Notes under the pieces: model-generated
Databases searched by the model: none
What the model was told of the DNA's origin: nothing
The model's input: the letters and a program-made list of their open reading frames with translations, nothing else
In this document: piece after piece, positions 44,620-53,379 of the stretch
How the letters are laid out: each line of letters begins with the position of its first letter
Numbering within the stretch: position 1 is the first letter of the stretch
Assembly: GCF_009801115.1 (NCBI RefSeq)
Contig: NZ_VTOL01000002.1
Location: 248,001-312,000, forward strand
Length of the DNA stretch: 64,000 bases
From: Dyadobacter sp. 3J3
GTDB taxonomy: Bacteria > Bacteroidota > Bacteroidia > Cytophagales > Spirosomataceae
Direction: 5' to 3'
Program-made: the position numbers and the translations under genes

Positions 44620-45039
44620 ATGAGAAAGTCAATCTTAATATCCGCTGCAATAATTATATCAGGTTTCGTTTCCGGCGTGGCCAAGGCGCAATCCACCCTT
44701 GTTGATCCGGGAATGTCAACGCACAATTACAAACACCCGAATAAGGCTGCAAAGGCCAAAGCTTTAAAAAATGACGGAATTGTAGTTTCCAATATCAATA
44801 CAATCGAATCTTACAGCAAACAGCAAAACTCACGTTATGTGAGCACGACGCCTAAGTATGCCCCGAGAGCGACACCTTTGGTTGTAACAAGGACTTATAA
44901 AAAAGAGGCTGTGGATATAAATCCGCTTATGTCACCAAGAAATTATAAAACGCCCAATGTAGCGGAACGAAGCAGCTCTCAGGATGTTGCAAACCTAAAA
45001 AGTAAAAGTGACACCTTAGGTTACTTAAATGTGGACTAA
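44620..45039 (+). CDS. secreted protein with two NYKxPN repeats
   Basis: The 139-residue protein has a clear signal peptide (MRKSILISAAIIISGFVSGV, cleaved near AKAQS). The mature part is basic and low in hydrophobics. Two copies of a short motif occur, DPGMSTHNYKHPN (29-41) and NPLMSPRNYKTPN (101-113), i.e. P-x-M-S-x-x-N-Y-K-x-P-N. I do not recognise the family. It is monocistronic with its own terminator. A periplasmic or extracellular binding role is possible, but nothing in the sequence shows the ligand. Confidence 0.65.
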   Translation: MRKSILISAAIIISGFVSGVAKAQSTLVDPGMSTHNYKHPNKAAKAKALKNDGIVVSNINTIESYSKQQNSRYVSTTPKYAPRATPLVVTRTYKKEAVDINPLMSPRNYKTPNVAERSSSQDVANLKSKSDTLGYLNVD

Positions 45040-45366
45040 AATACTTCAAACTAAAAACTGAAAAGCTGGTGCTTATAGCGCCGGCTTTTTTTATGCCTTT
45101 TTCATTTCAGGAGCACTTTTGAGAAAAATCGTTCATGAAAATATAAAATTCTTCAATTAGTACAATAACTGCTTTTTATTATTATTGAAATAATACAAAT
45201 TAATGGAATGTTATTTGAGCAGATAATGTTTTTATATCAACCAGAGGCAATCCTATTTTTAAGCCCGGTCAATTTAAGACTATAAAGAAATTAACAAATT
45301 CTGTGAAATGTTATATTTTTTCTATTCAATAACATTTTGGAAAATCACAGAGCAACTCTAATACCT
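45040..45366. other. intergenic region
   Basis: These 327 bases hold the terminator at 45063 and an AT-rich stretch before the MFS gene. I see no open frame, clear promoter box or repeat. A TTG at 45337 opens the MFS frame but is not preferred over ATG 45367. Confidence 0.45.
45063..45093 (+). terminator. intrinsic terminator
   Basis: AAGCTGGTGC (45063-45072) pairs with GCGCCGGCTT (45078-45087), including two G-U pairs, and is followed by a T run. It ends the secreted repeat protein gene. Confidence 0.85.
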
Positions 45367-46530
45367 ATGTCATATTCAATTTTAGCACCCTCGCAGTCAA
45401 AAAAATATCTTCGGATGGCCGTTGCTGCATTTTTCTTTGTTCAGGGATTAAGTTTCGCTGCATGGGCTAGCCGAATTCCGGATATCAAAAATATGCTGCA
45501 TCTGACAGAAGGCGGTTTGGGAACAGTACTGCTTGCCTTGCCACTTGGACTTATGGCAAGTTTACCAATTTCCGGATGGATGGTTACTAAGTACGGAAGC
45601 AAAAAAATGGTTCTTATCGGAGCTATTCTTTATGCAATCACCTTAACCTTTATCGGTTTTGCAACCAGGACAGAACAACTTGTTATCGTACTTTTCTCTT
45701 TCGGGCTCTGGGGAAATCTCTGTAACATCGCAGTAAATACACAGGCGGTTGCTGTAGAGCAGGTTTATGGCAAATCGATCATGGCTTCATTTCACGGACT
45801 GTGGAGCATGGCTGGGTTTTTAAGTGCGATGATTGGTACTTTCTTTATTTCAATAAATGTTCCTCCACAAATACATTTCATGGTTATCGCAGTTGTAGCT
45901 TTTGCAATCATATTCACTGCCTACAAACACACAATGCCTGACAGCGAAAAAAATGAAGGTGAAGCGCAACCTATGTTTGTAAAACCTGATCGTGATCTTT
46001 TAATGCTTGGTCTGATCGGATTTTGTGCGATGGTTTGTGAAGGAGCTATGTTTGACTGGTCGGGTGTTTATTTCATGGAAGTAGTGAAAGTTCCGGCAGC
46101 TATGAAAACGATGGGGTATGTTGCCTTTATGGGAACTATGACAGGCGGCCGTTTCGCAGGCGACTGGTTGGCAAATAAAATCGGAAGAAAGAAAATGCTT
46201 CAAATCAGTGGATTACTAATGGCAGGTGGTATGGGAATTGCAGTTTTATTCCCTTATATGGCAAGCGCAACTTTCGGTTTATTACTTGTAGGTTTTGGTG
46301 TTTCATCCGTTGTTCCGCTTGTATATAGCGCAGCAGGAAGATCAACCACCATGTCGGCTGGAATGGCTTTGGCAGCTGTTTCTTCAATTAGTTTCATTGG
46401 TTTCCTAATCGGACCTCCGTTAATCGGGATTGTAGCTCAGATGGCTGATCTTCGTTACTCATTTGCAGTAGTAGCTGTTTTAGCATTCTGTACAACACTT
46501 TTATCTTCCAAAGCGAAACTGATCCAATAA
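45367..46530 (+). CDS. MFS transporter, YbjJ-like
   Basis: The start is ATG 45367 (MSYSILAPSQSKKYL). About 387 residues with twelve predicted helices. The order and motifs (FFVQGLSFAAWASRIPDIKN at the first helix, WMVTKYGSKKMVLIGAILYA as the loop 2-3 motif A, GLWGNLCNIAVNTQAVAVEQ) match the YbjJ-type branch of the major facilitator superfamily. The MTGGRFAGDWLANKIGRKKM segment repeats motif A in the second half. Substrate unknown; YbjJ-like proteins are often called exporters or sugar-type carriers without proof. Confidence 0.88.
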   Translation: MSYSILAPSQSKKYLRMAVAAFFFVQGLSFAAWASRIPDIKNMLHLTEGGLGTVLLALPLGLMASLPISGWMVTKYGSKKMVLIGAILYAITLTFIGFATRTEQLVIVLFSFGLWGNLCNIAVNTQAVAVEQVYGKSIMASFHGLWSMAGFLSAMIGTFFISINVPPQIHFMVIAVVAFAIIFTAYKHTMPDSEKNEGEAQPMFVKPDRDLLMLGLIGFCAMVCEGAMFDWSGVYFMEVVKVPAAMKTMGYVAFMGTMTGGRFAGDWLANKIGRKKMLQISGLLMAGGMGIAVLFPYMASATFGLLLVGFGVSSVVPLVYSAAGRSTTMSAGMALAAVSSISFIGFLIGPPLIGIVAQMADLRYSFAVVAVLAFCTTLLSSKAKLIQ

Positions 46531-46573
46531 TTTGGCTCAAACACGTTTCAATATAGATTGGTACATTTTTATT

Positions 46574-46610
46574 AGCCAGGATTATGACTTAGTCATCCTG
46601 GCTTTTTTTA
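46574..46610 (+). terminator. intrinsic terminator after the MFS gene
   Basis: AGCCAGGAT (46574-46582) pairs with ATCCTGGCT (46595-46603), then T-rich. Confidence 0.85.
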
Positions 46611-46819
46611 TTTTCCAATGATGAGAATTTAATCGAAGACTTTGAAAAATTCATAAAACCACTTTTAAATTTCTTGATAGACAAATAAAACCCAATTAAT
46701 GAAATAGAATTTTTTTGATAAGTACCAGTGTATGCCATTAGATAAAAAGTATTGTTATTTGTATGATCTTAATCTAATTTCGATTAAATTGATCTTACGA
46801 AACCTCCTTTTTGGCCTCT

Positions 46820-48435
46820 ATGATATATAATTTTTACTTTAAAGTAATTCTTTTCTTAATAGTATCAGTCGTCACATACTGCATTACTGAATCCTATTTA
46901 AAACCGAAAACAATTGCAACAAAAGATTCTGGATTTTATGTTTTTGGTCTCCTTATTTTGACCTTTTTTATCCGCTTTTTTTATATGGAAGAAGCGGAGT
47001 CCAATATCGATACAAGCACCTGGCTAAGTGGAATGCATACAGTAAATCACTACTCCGCCTGGCTCTGGACATTGTTGAATTACACCGATTCCCGCCCTTT
47101 GACAGTTCTACCCCTTATTCTGTCTCTAAACTCGGCCTCAATGTGGGCTATGTTGTTTCTGAATGCGTCGGGCTCATTTTTTGGCTGGCAACAACATTTT
47201 TTCTATATAAGATTTTTGACCTTTTCCTTTCAAAACAAACCACACTTGTTCTGATATGGGGTTTTTGCTTACTTATAGGCACCACTTTTGTATCCGATTA
47301 CACCGCCTACAATTCGGAGCAGTTAAGCGTTTTGATGCTAACAGCATCTACCTATGTTTACTTTTCTTATTGTTATGGTCAATGGAAAAACAGGTATGGA
47401 ATACTGATATTTGGTCTCGTAATGGGAAGTCTGGTTTACGTAAAATTCCAAAACGTTCCCATGGGGATTTTTCTTTCCGTTGCTCTTTTAATTGAATTAC
47501 TAATTCACAAGCGATGGAAAAGTATTGTAATTCTTATTGCCGGTGGATTTCTTCCAACAGTTCTGATCAACTTGTATTACTTTTCAAAAGGAAGTCTTAT
47601 GATCTTTTGGAACAATTACTTCTGGAATTATTTCTACTACTCATACACAACCCAATTCTCTGATATTCCAATTAGCGACCGTTTCAACCTGGTAAGGATT
47701 TTCAGGTTTATCTATTTTTACGATGATTCGAAATGGTATTTTTTAGTTGTGACAATTATCGTCGCCATTGGTGTGATTGCTAATGTTACCAAGCGACTTC
47801 CCACTTCTGCACAACAGAAAAAAATCTTCTTTTTCTCTTTGCTTTACACTGCTGTCTGTCTGTATGCCATTTTACAGTCAGGGAATTCTTTTGGACATTA
47901 TAAATTGTATTTATGGATACCGGTTAATCTTTTTACAGGTATCATAATTTCAATGTCGCCTGTAATTGTCCAAAAATATTGCCTGATTTGCTTTCTAATA
48001 AGTAGTACCGTTATAGCTGGCAAAAATTTATTTTTGAAAGAAAAAAATCTTGTCGCCATTCATTCAAATCTGGATCAAAAAATAATCGCCAGTATTACAA
48101 AAAATTCGAGATCAGATGAACCTGTGGTGGTATGGGGCTGGCGGGATCAATTGTACGTCAGGGCCCAAAGACCCATGGGATACCGCGATGCGCACAGTTT
48201 TCATTTTGCCTTAAAATCAAGATTAATCCCTTACTGGACAACCGATTTCTTAAACGATCTCAGAAACAACAAACCATCGGTTTTTGTTGATGTCACCAGA
48301 CCGGACGATTATTCTACGTTTGCCAAAATCCTTGCTCCGCACAACCGTATTCCTCAAATCAAGAGCTATATCGATTCATACTATTCTCTGATCGAAAACA
48401 TCGAAGGAGTGCGGATTTACAAACGGAAGCCTTGA
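46820..48435 (+). pseudogene. frameshifted GT39/PMT-like polytopic membrane protein
   Basis: Two overlapping frames make one protein. Frame A (ATG 46820) gives about 100 correct residues with helices, the acidic EAESNIDTSTWL and NYTDSRPLTVLP. Frame B resumes with SVSKLGLNVGYVVSECVGLI and runs to the stop at 48435. One C lost from the run at 47111-47114 would explain the break: restoring it reads RPLTVLPPYSVSKLGLNVG without interruption. The joined protein (about 538 residues, ten or more helices, acidic residues after TM1) fits lipid-linked sugar transferases of the ArnT/PMT/GT39 type. It may be a sequencing error rather than a dead gene. Confidence 0.7.
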
Positions 48436-48456
48436 TATTTCAAGCTAAGAAAATAC

Positions 48457-48491
48457 GAAAAGAGCTAACCGGATTTCAGTTAGCTCTTTTC
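48457..48491 (+). terminator. bidirectional terminator
   Basis: A perfect 13-bp stem (48457-48469 with 48479-48491). It lies between the convergent GT39-like gene and the isomerase gene. Confidence 0.88.
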
Positions 48492-48494
48492 ATT

Positions 48495-49415
48495 TCATCC
48501 AAAAAACTGCTTAACGTAATTCCGACTGGTAAGAATTGCACTTTGAACGTCTTCGATATTTCCCTCATATGCTTTGTCTTCAACTTCGATAACAACAGGT
48601 CCACGATAACGAACATCTGTAAGTGCGGCAAAAAATCCCCGCCAGTTTACATCACCTAGTCCAGGCAATTTTGGAGAATGATATTCCAGCGGATTGGCCA
48701 TAATCCCAACTTTATCAAGTTTGTCTTTGTAAAGTTTTGCATCTTTTAAATGTACATGATGCAAACGATCCTTGTACGCATAAATCGGTTTTATTTCATC
48801 CATCATTTGCCAGATCATATGCGAAGGATCGTAATTAAGACCAAATATAGGGCTTGGAATTCTTTCAAACATTATATCCCAAACAGCAGGACTTATCGCA
48901 AGATTTTTACCTCCAGGCCACTCATCGTCCGTAAAAAACATCGGGCAGTTTTCAATAGCGAGTTTTACATTATTTTCCTCAGCAACTTTCACAATTGCGG
49001 GCCATACATCCGCAAAAGTTTTAAGATTTTCTTTGATACTTTTGGAAGGATCACGCCCAATAAAAGTTGTAACGACCGGAATATTTAATTTGGCAGCCCC
49101 GCGAATAACCTGTTTGATATGTTCAAGATAAAACTCGGATTTAACCGGATCCGGATCCATCGGATTTGGATAATAACCTAACGCAGAAATAAACACCTGA
49201 GCTTCTTTTAACGCATAATGTATTTCGGCAACTTTTTGATCTGTCAATGAATTTACATCAATATGAGTAACTCCGGCATAACGCCGGTTATCAGCATTTC
49301 CAGCTGGCCAGCACATCATTTCAATACAGGAAAAGCCATGATTACCGGCAAACTTAACTACATGGTCAAAACCAAAATCACCTAATATGGCACTATTAAA
49401 ACCTAATTTAAGCAT
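48495..49415 (-). CDS. sugar phosphate isomerase/epimerase family (xylose-isomerase-like TIM barrel)
   Basis: The 306-residue protein has an AP-endonuclease-2/IolE-type barrel. LGFNSAILGDFGFDHVVKFA leads in; metal ligands are likely in KLAIENCPMFFTDDEW (Glu), NYDPSHMIWQ (Asp/His), HHVHLKDAKLYKD (His/Asp) and VVIEVEDKAYEG (Glu). Such proteins isomerise or epimerise sugars or inositol derivatives with a divalent metal. No sugar operon surrounds it, so the substrate is not known. Confidence 0.88.
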   Translation of the reverse strand: MLKLGFNSAILGDFGFDHVVKFAGNHGFSCIEMMCWPAGNADNRRYAGVTHIDVNSLTDQKVAEIHYALKEAQVFISALGYYPNPMDPDPVKSEFYLEHIKQVIRGAAKLNIPVVTTFIGRDPSKSIKENLKTFADVWPAIVKVAEENNVKLAIENCPMFFTDDEWPGGKNLAISPAVWDIMFERIPSPIFGLNYDPSHMIWQMMDEIKPIYAYKDRLHHVHLKDAKLYKDKLDKVGIMANPLEYHSPKLPGLGDVNWRGFFAALTDVRYRGPVVIEVEDKAYEGNIEDVQSAILTSRNYVKQFFG

Positions 49416-49590
49416 AACAAAAGGGATTAGAATATTTAATCATCTGTCGTGAAAACAAAAAATGTTCAGGACATTTTCAAATGTGAAAGTAAGGATATCC
49501 TTTCAAATCACATGAAATACCGACACATTCCCGGCAAATACCGCAAAGGTTTTTAGTAAACCTCCGGTTTCGTAAATTTCAGCAAAAGCC

Positions 49591-49758
49591 ATGTTGCAAA
49601 AACTTCCGGAACAGGAATTTGTTCGGGTCCATCGTTCTATTATCGTACCATTTAGCCGGATTGAAAATGTCCGGCATAAAATGATCAATCTGGCAGGTGA
49701 AGAAATACCTATCGGATCAAGTTATGAAGAATCTTTTGGCAAATGGTTCAAGAGTTGA
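49591..49758 (+). pseudogene. remnant of a LytTR response-regulator C-terminus
   Basis: A 55-codon frame (ATG 49591 to TGA 49756-49758) reads MLQKLPEQEFVRVHRSIIV and continues with RIENVRHKMINLAGEEIPIG. This is the end of a LytTR DNA-binding domain ('FVRVHRSyiV...I.l.g.eiPig.sY'). Upstream in the same frame the text still fits the family (ISAKAM before the Met) but meets stop codons, and no receiver or remaining LytTR strands can be found. It is most likely the tail of a decayed gene. Confidence 0.75.
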
Positions 49759-50000
49759 ATCGGTCAAATCGTATTTATTCTATTGGCTAAAAATCCTTTA
49801 AGCGGTCCGTTATTTCGGATATCCTAAAAATTCATCACGTAAAAAATTCAGTCATCAATCCCCGCTACCATTTGTAACTATCCTGCATGTATAAATCACA
49901 TGAATTTTAGTAATATTGACATAAGAAAGCAGTAAAACAGCGAATAATCGACATTACGGCTTATCTTTTTTGGACTCAAATTTAAACTATTAGTAAAAAC

Positions 50001-50723
50001 ATGGCAGATTCTGAACCTGGTATCGGTAAGAAGATACTGAGCTTTTTTATCAACGAAAGTACAGAGCCTACACAAGTTTCTCCGGCGCCGGCTTCGCCAG
50101 CCGGTGAACCCGCAACCAACGTGGCCCCTGCGAACGCAAATGTTGTGACGTCAGAACAATCAACCCCTTCTCCTACGGTAAAAAATGCAGCCGGAACGGC
50201 AGAAGTTGACCGGAAATTTGTACAGCATTTTGTGGAATTGCTTGAAAAAGCAAATCTGCCCGGCCCAGATTATTTTGAATATAAACAGGCGCTGAGAAGT
50301 ATGGAAGGTTTGGGACTTGGAGAAGAAAAACAGTTTCAGGCTGCCTGGGCAAGTTTCAAAGCCATGGGAGGAGTTACCGACAATGCTATTCTAAAAACTT
50401 CGGCAGATCAATATCTTTCTGTTCTGGGAAAAGACCGTGAATCATTCCTGAAAGATGTCGAACGTGCTGTCAAAGAAAGAGTTGGCTCTTTGAATGATGA
50501 ATTAAAAAAACTGGAAGATAATAATAATGCTTATATTCAGGAGATTGCAAATCTTCAAAAAAAGATAGACGATAATAAAAACCGTTTGGGACAAATTTCG
50601 GGTGAGATCTCCGAACAAAGTGCCAAAATAAACGCAAACAAAGATAGCTTTGAGATAACATACCAAAGTTTTGTTTCGCAAATAAATTCAGATCTCAGCA
50701 AAATCAATCAATACATAAAATAA
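50001..50723 (+). CDS. soluble coiled-coil protein of unknown function
   Basis: The 240-residue protein opens with an acidic and then Pro/Ala-rich linker (about 18-65, SPAPASPAGEPATNVAPANA), followed by a helical domain (about 70-145, including FVQHFVELLEKANLPGPDYF) and a long coiled coil (about 150-235, SLNDELKKLEDNNNAYIQEI and further heptads). There is no signal or membrane segment and no known domain that I recognise. It heads a four-gene set with spacings of 12, 44 and 68 bases. The coiled coil and its position beside another coiled-coil membrane protein suggest that the two interact. Confidence 0.7.
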   Translation: MADSEPGIGKKILSFFINESTEPTQVSPAPASPAGEPATNVAPANANVVTSEQSTPSPTVKNAAGTAEVDRKFVQHFVELLEKANLPGPDYFEYKQALRSMEGLGLGEEKQFQAAWASFKAMGGVTDNAILKTSADQYLSVLGKDRESFLKDVERAVKERVGSLNDELKKLEDNNNAYIQEIANLQKKIDDNKNRLGQISGEISEQSAKINANKDSFEITYQSFVSQINSDLSKINQYIK

Positions 50724-50735
50724 GGACCTTCAACC

Positions 50736-51749
50736 ATGGCATCACCAGACTTTACTCAAATCGGCGGCTCGCAGGAAGATGCTTCCAAGCGATCATATTG
50801 GAGCAAGCCGGAGGGAATTACTTCTTTGCTTTTTCTAGGAGCAGCAGGCGCTGCGGTATTATATTACTGGAACAAGGTGGCTGCTTTTCTAATCGAAGTA
50901 ACCCAGAATACATTGTATCTTGGTTTCTTACTTGCCCTGCTGGCAGTCGTAGTTTTTCTATTTACAAGTAAGGATGTTCGCACCGCAGTCTTCTTTCTGT
51001 TTAAAACACTGATGCGCAACATCACGGGTCTGATCATCAAACTGGATCCGATTGCGATCATGAAAATCTACATTGATGATCTGAAAGAAAAACGTGAAAA
51101 AATGCAGGGACAGATCAATATCCTGGCCGGACAACTGGTAAAACTAAACAGGAAAATCACTGAAAATAATGAAGAAATAAAGCAAAAATTTGCAGAAGCA
51201 AACAAAGCAAGCCAAATGACGGATCGTCCCGGTATGAAGGAAACGGCTTCTCTGGCAACAATCGAAGGAGCCGGTTTGCAGGAAATGAACGAAAAACTGT
51301 TTCCGTTGCAGCGTAATATGAAAACCATTCTTGAATTCATGGAAAAAGTGAATAAAAGCGCGGATTATATTATCAAAGAAACGGAAATCAAAGTAAAACT
51401 TAAGGAAGCCGAGTACAGAATTGTCAAAGAAAGCTCCAATGCGCTTCGCACTGCGGTAAGTATTTTCAAAGGAAATCCTGATAAAAAATTCTACTTTGAC
51501 GAATCAATGGAATATATTCAGGACGACATGAGCCTGAAACTTGGTGAAATGAAACGAGCAATGGATCTTTCAATGGACTTTATCAACGGCGTGGATGTTC
51601 AAAACGGATTGTTATCAGATAAAGGGCAGGCGATGCTTGAAGCTTATAACAAAGGAGATTTTAAGTTGATACAACTTGATTCGCCGAATCAACCTTCTCG
51701 TTCCATTAATCCGCCTAAAGATTCCAGTTATCGTGGGTTACTGGATTAA
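50736..51749 (+). CDS. membrane-anchored coiled-coil protein, PspA-like helix region
   Basis: The 337-residue protein has two membrane helices (about 29-46 and 58-76: ITSLLFLGAAGAAVLYYW and TLYLGFLLALLAVVVFLF) and an amphipathic stretch (VRTAVFFLFKTLMRNITGLI). A long cytoplasmic coiled coil follows, with KLDPIAIMKIYIDDLKEKRE then INILAGQLVKLNRKI. The order 'DP...I..LI.d...k...l....k.l.rki' resembles the start of PspA/IM30, whose fold also builds ESCRT-III-like membrane polymers. The similarity is remote and I infer it from the pattern only. It starts 12 bases after the soluble coiled-coil gene. Confidence 0.65.
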   Translation: MASPDFTQIGGSQEDASKRSYWSKPEGITSLLFLGAAGAAVLYYWNKVAAFLIEVTQNTLYLGFLLALLAVVVFLFTSKDVRTAVFFLFKTLMRNITGLIIKLDPIAIMKIYIDDLKEKREKMQGQINILAGQLVKLNRKITENNEEIKQKFAEANKASQMTDRPGMKETASLATIEGAGLQEMNEKLFPLQRNMKTILEFMEKVNKSADYIIKETEIKVKLKEAEYRIVKESSNALRTAVSIFKGNPDKKFYFDESMEYIQDDMSLKLGEMKRAMDLSMDFINGVDVQNGLLSDKGQAMLEAYNKGDFKLIQLDSPNQPSRSINPPKDSSYRGLLD

Positions 51750-51793
51750 CATTTTATTAAAATTACATTTATCAATTTACCTTTTAACATACA

Positions 51794-52810
51794 ATGAAAA
51801 GACTAACTGTTGCCGGAAGATTATTAATTACCGCACTCGTTATCGCGGCCATCTTCGTGGGCTATAAATATTTTGGAGGTCAGCAAGCACTGGAAAAAGT
51901 AGCAAAAGATCAAAAAAGTCAGGTTGATACGACTTCCGCTCCGGAAGAAGGTAGCGAAACGAGTGACAAAGCGACAAATGATAACCCAGCATCGGACATC
52001 CCTGACAAGTCCTTTGCCTATACCGCTCCGGAACCTGTTGACGGAAAACTGAAAGGTGTGGTTGAACTTGGAGCGAGTGGGTTCAACTCATTCATTATCA
52101 AAGTTGATAGCGAAAAACGGTGGAAACTGGAAAAATCCGAATTCGGAAATAGCCTTGTAACCGAAAATATGGCAACGGATGAAGATGTTCGTATCGGTTT
52201 GAAAAAATATATTGGAACGATGCTGGACTATGGCGTTGGTAAAAAAGATATTCACTTCGTCGTAAGTTCCGGTGCTGCAAAAGCTGAGGTGACAAACAAA
52301 ATTACAGCTGCATTAAAATCTCTTGGTTATGTGGTAAACCAGGTTACTCCGGAACAAGAAGGTCAGTTGGGACTGAAATCTGTATTGCCTGCGGGTTATG
52401 CGAATAAGGCTTTTGTGGTGGATATTGGCTCTGGAAATACAAAAATTTCATGGATAGCAGGAAGTGGTATTAAGGCGCTTGAATCTTATGGCGCAAAGTA
52501 TTTTCAAGATGGTACGGACGATAAAAAAGTTTATGATGAAGTGGGTGCAAAATCGAAACAAATCCCTTCCGATTTGCGCAAAACAGCATTTATTATCGGC
52601 GGGGTTCCTTTTGAAATGGCTAAGGAAGTACGAAAAGGCAAAGAACGTTATACAGTGTTGAGCGCACCGTCAGACTATACAAAATTGACTAATGCGAAGT
52701 CAAAAGCGGGGGTAAATATCTACAAAGCCGTAGCAGACGCGACAGGTTGTGAAGAATTTGTTTTCGACTGGGACGCTAACTTTACTATTGGCTTTCTTTT
52801 GACATTGTAA
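51794..52810 (+). CDS. membrane-anchored Ppx/GppA-like (ASKHA fold) protein
   Basis: The 338-residue protein has an N-terminal anchor (about 8-26, basic before it, so the rest should face out) and an acidic Ser/Thr/Glu linker (about 40-75). The remaining part follows the exopolyphosphatase/GppA order: VVELGASGFNSFIIKV (phosphate-1), FVVSSGAAKAEVTNKI (the family's 'TSA.R.A.N' segment), VTPEQEGQLGL (the E-x-E-A site), VVDIGSGNTKISW (phosphate-2) and FIIGGVPFEMA. D210 of phosphate-2 is kept, but the catalytic Glu after 'GGST' is Lys217 here. Enzymatic activity is therefore doubtful. Confidence 0.72.
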   Translation: MKRLTVAGRLLITALVIAAIFVGYKYFGGQQALEKVAKDQKSQVDTTSAPEEGSETSDKATNDNPASDIPDKSFAYTAPEPVDGKLKGVVELGASGFNSFIIKVDSEKRWKLEKSEFGNSLVTENMATDEDVRIGLKKYIGTMLDYGVGKKDIHFVVSSGAAKAEVTNKITAALKSLGYVVNQVTPEQEGQLGLKSVLPAGYANKAFVVDIGSGNTKISWIAGSGIKALESYGAKYFQDGTDDKKVYDEVGAKSKQIPSDLRKTAFIIGGVPFEMAKEVRKGKERYTVLSAPSDYTKLTNAKSKAGVNIYKAVADATGCEEFVFDWDANFTIGFLLTL

Positions 52811-52878
52811 TAAAAACTGACCTAAGGGAAAAATAAGGGCGATAATCCTCCCTATTTTTCCCTTCTTACTTTAACAAA

Positions 52879-53379
52879 ATGACGCTTCACGATCTTTTCA
52901 ATAATGTTTCTTCCAATTACTGGCCAGTAGCACTTTATTTCATTTTACTTCCGGGCATTGCTTGGGTTGTCGGACAAGTAGCAACCGGAAGTCGTGATGT
53001 TAAATTTTGGGGACTAATTTATTCGATTCTCGTGTATGCAGTTTGCGTTCCCGGAATTTTTGCCGTCACATTAAATATTTATCTTTTCCTGTTTGAACGT
53101 CAAAGCGTTTGGCAGGCTAATATCGTTTTACAGTTTTTGCCTATCATTTCAATGGCCATAACATTAATGATCATCAAGCAAAAAATTCCATTCTCCCTCA
53201 TTCCAGGTTTTGGAAAACTATCCGGATTTCTAACCCTTATTGCGGCGTTGATTGGAGTCATGTGGTTCTTTGACCGCCTTCATCTGGTAGCGTTTACCTA
53301 TGTTCCTTTTGCCTATATCGTTGTTGGTTTTGTCGGAACTTTACTGCTCATCAGATTTGCGTGGAGCAAAATGTTTTGA
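52879..53379 (+). CDS. small polytopic membrane protein
   Basis: The 166-residue protein has five predicted helices (YWPVALYFILLPGIAWVVG, FWGLIYSILVYAVCVPGIFA, ANIVLQFLPIISMAITLMII, LSGFLTLIAALIGVMWFF, YVPFAYIVVGFVGTLLLI). No family was recognised. It is the last gene of the four-gene set and overlaps the restriction endonuclease gene by 19 bases. Its constant neighbourhood with the Ppx-like and coiled-coil proteins would need comparison across genomes. Confidence 0.65.
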   Translation: MTLHDLFNNVSSNYWPVALYFILLPGIAWVVGQVATGSRDVKFWGLIYSILVYAVCVPGIFAVTLNIYLFLFERQSVWQANIVLQFLPIISMAITLMIIKQKIPFSLIPGFGKLSGFLTLIAALIGVMWFFDRLHLVAFTYVPFAYIVVGFVGTLLLIRFAWSKMF

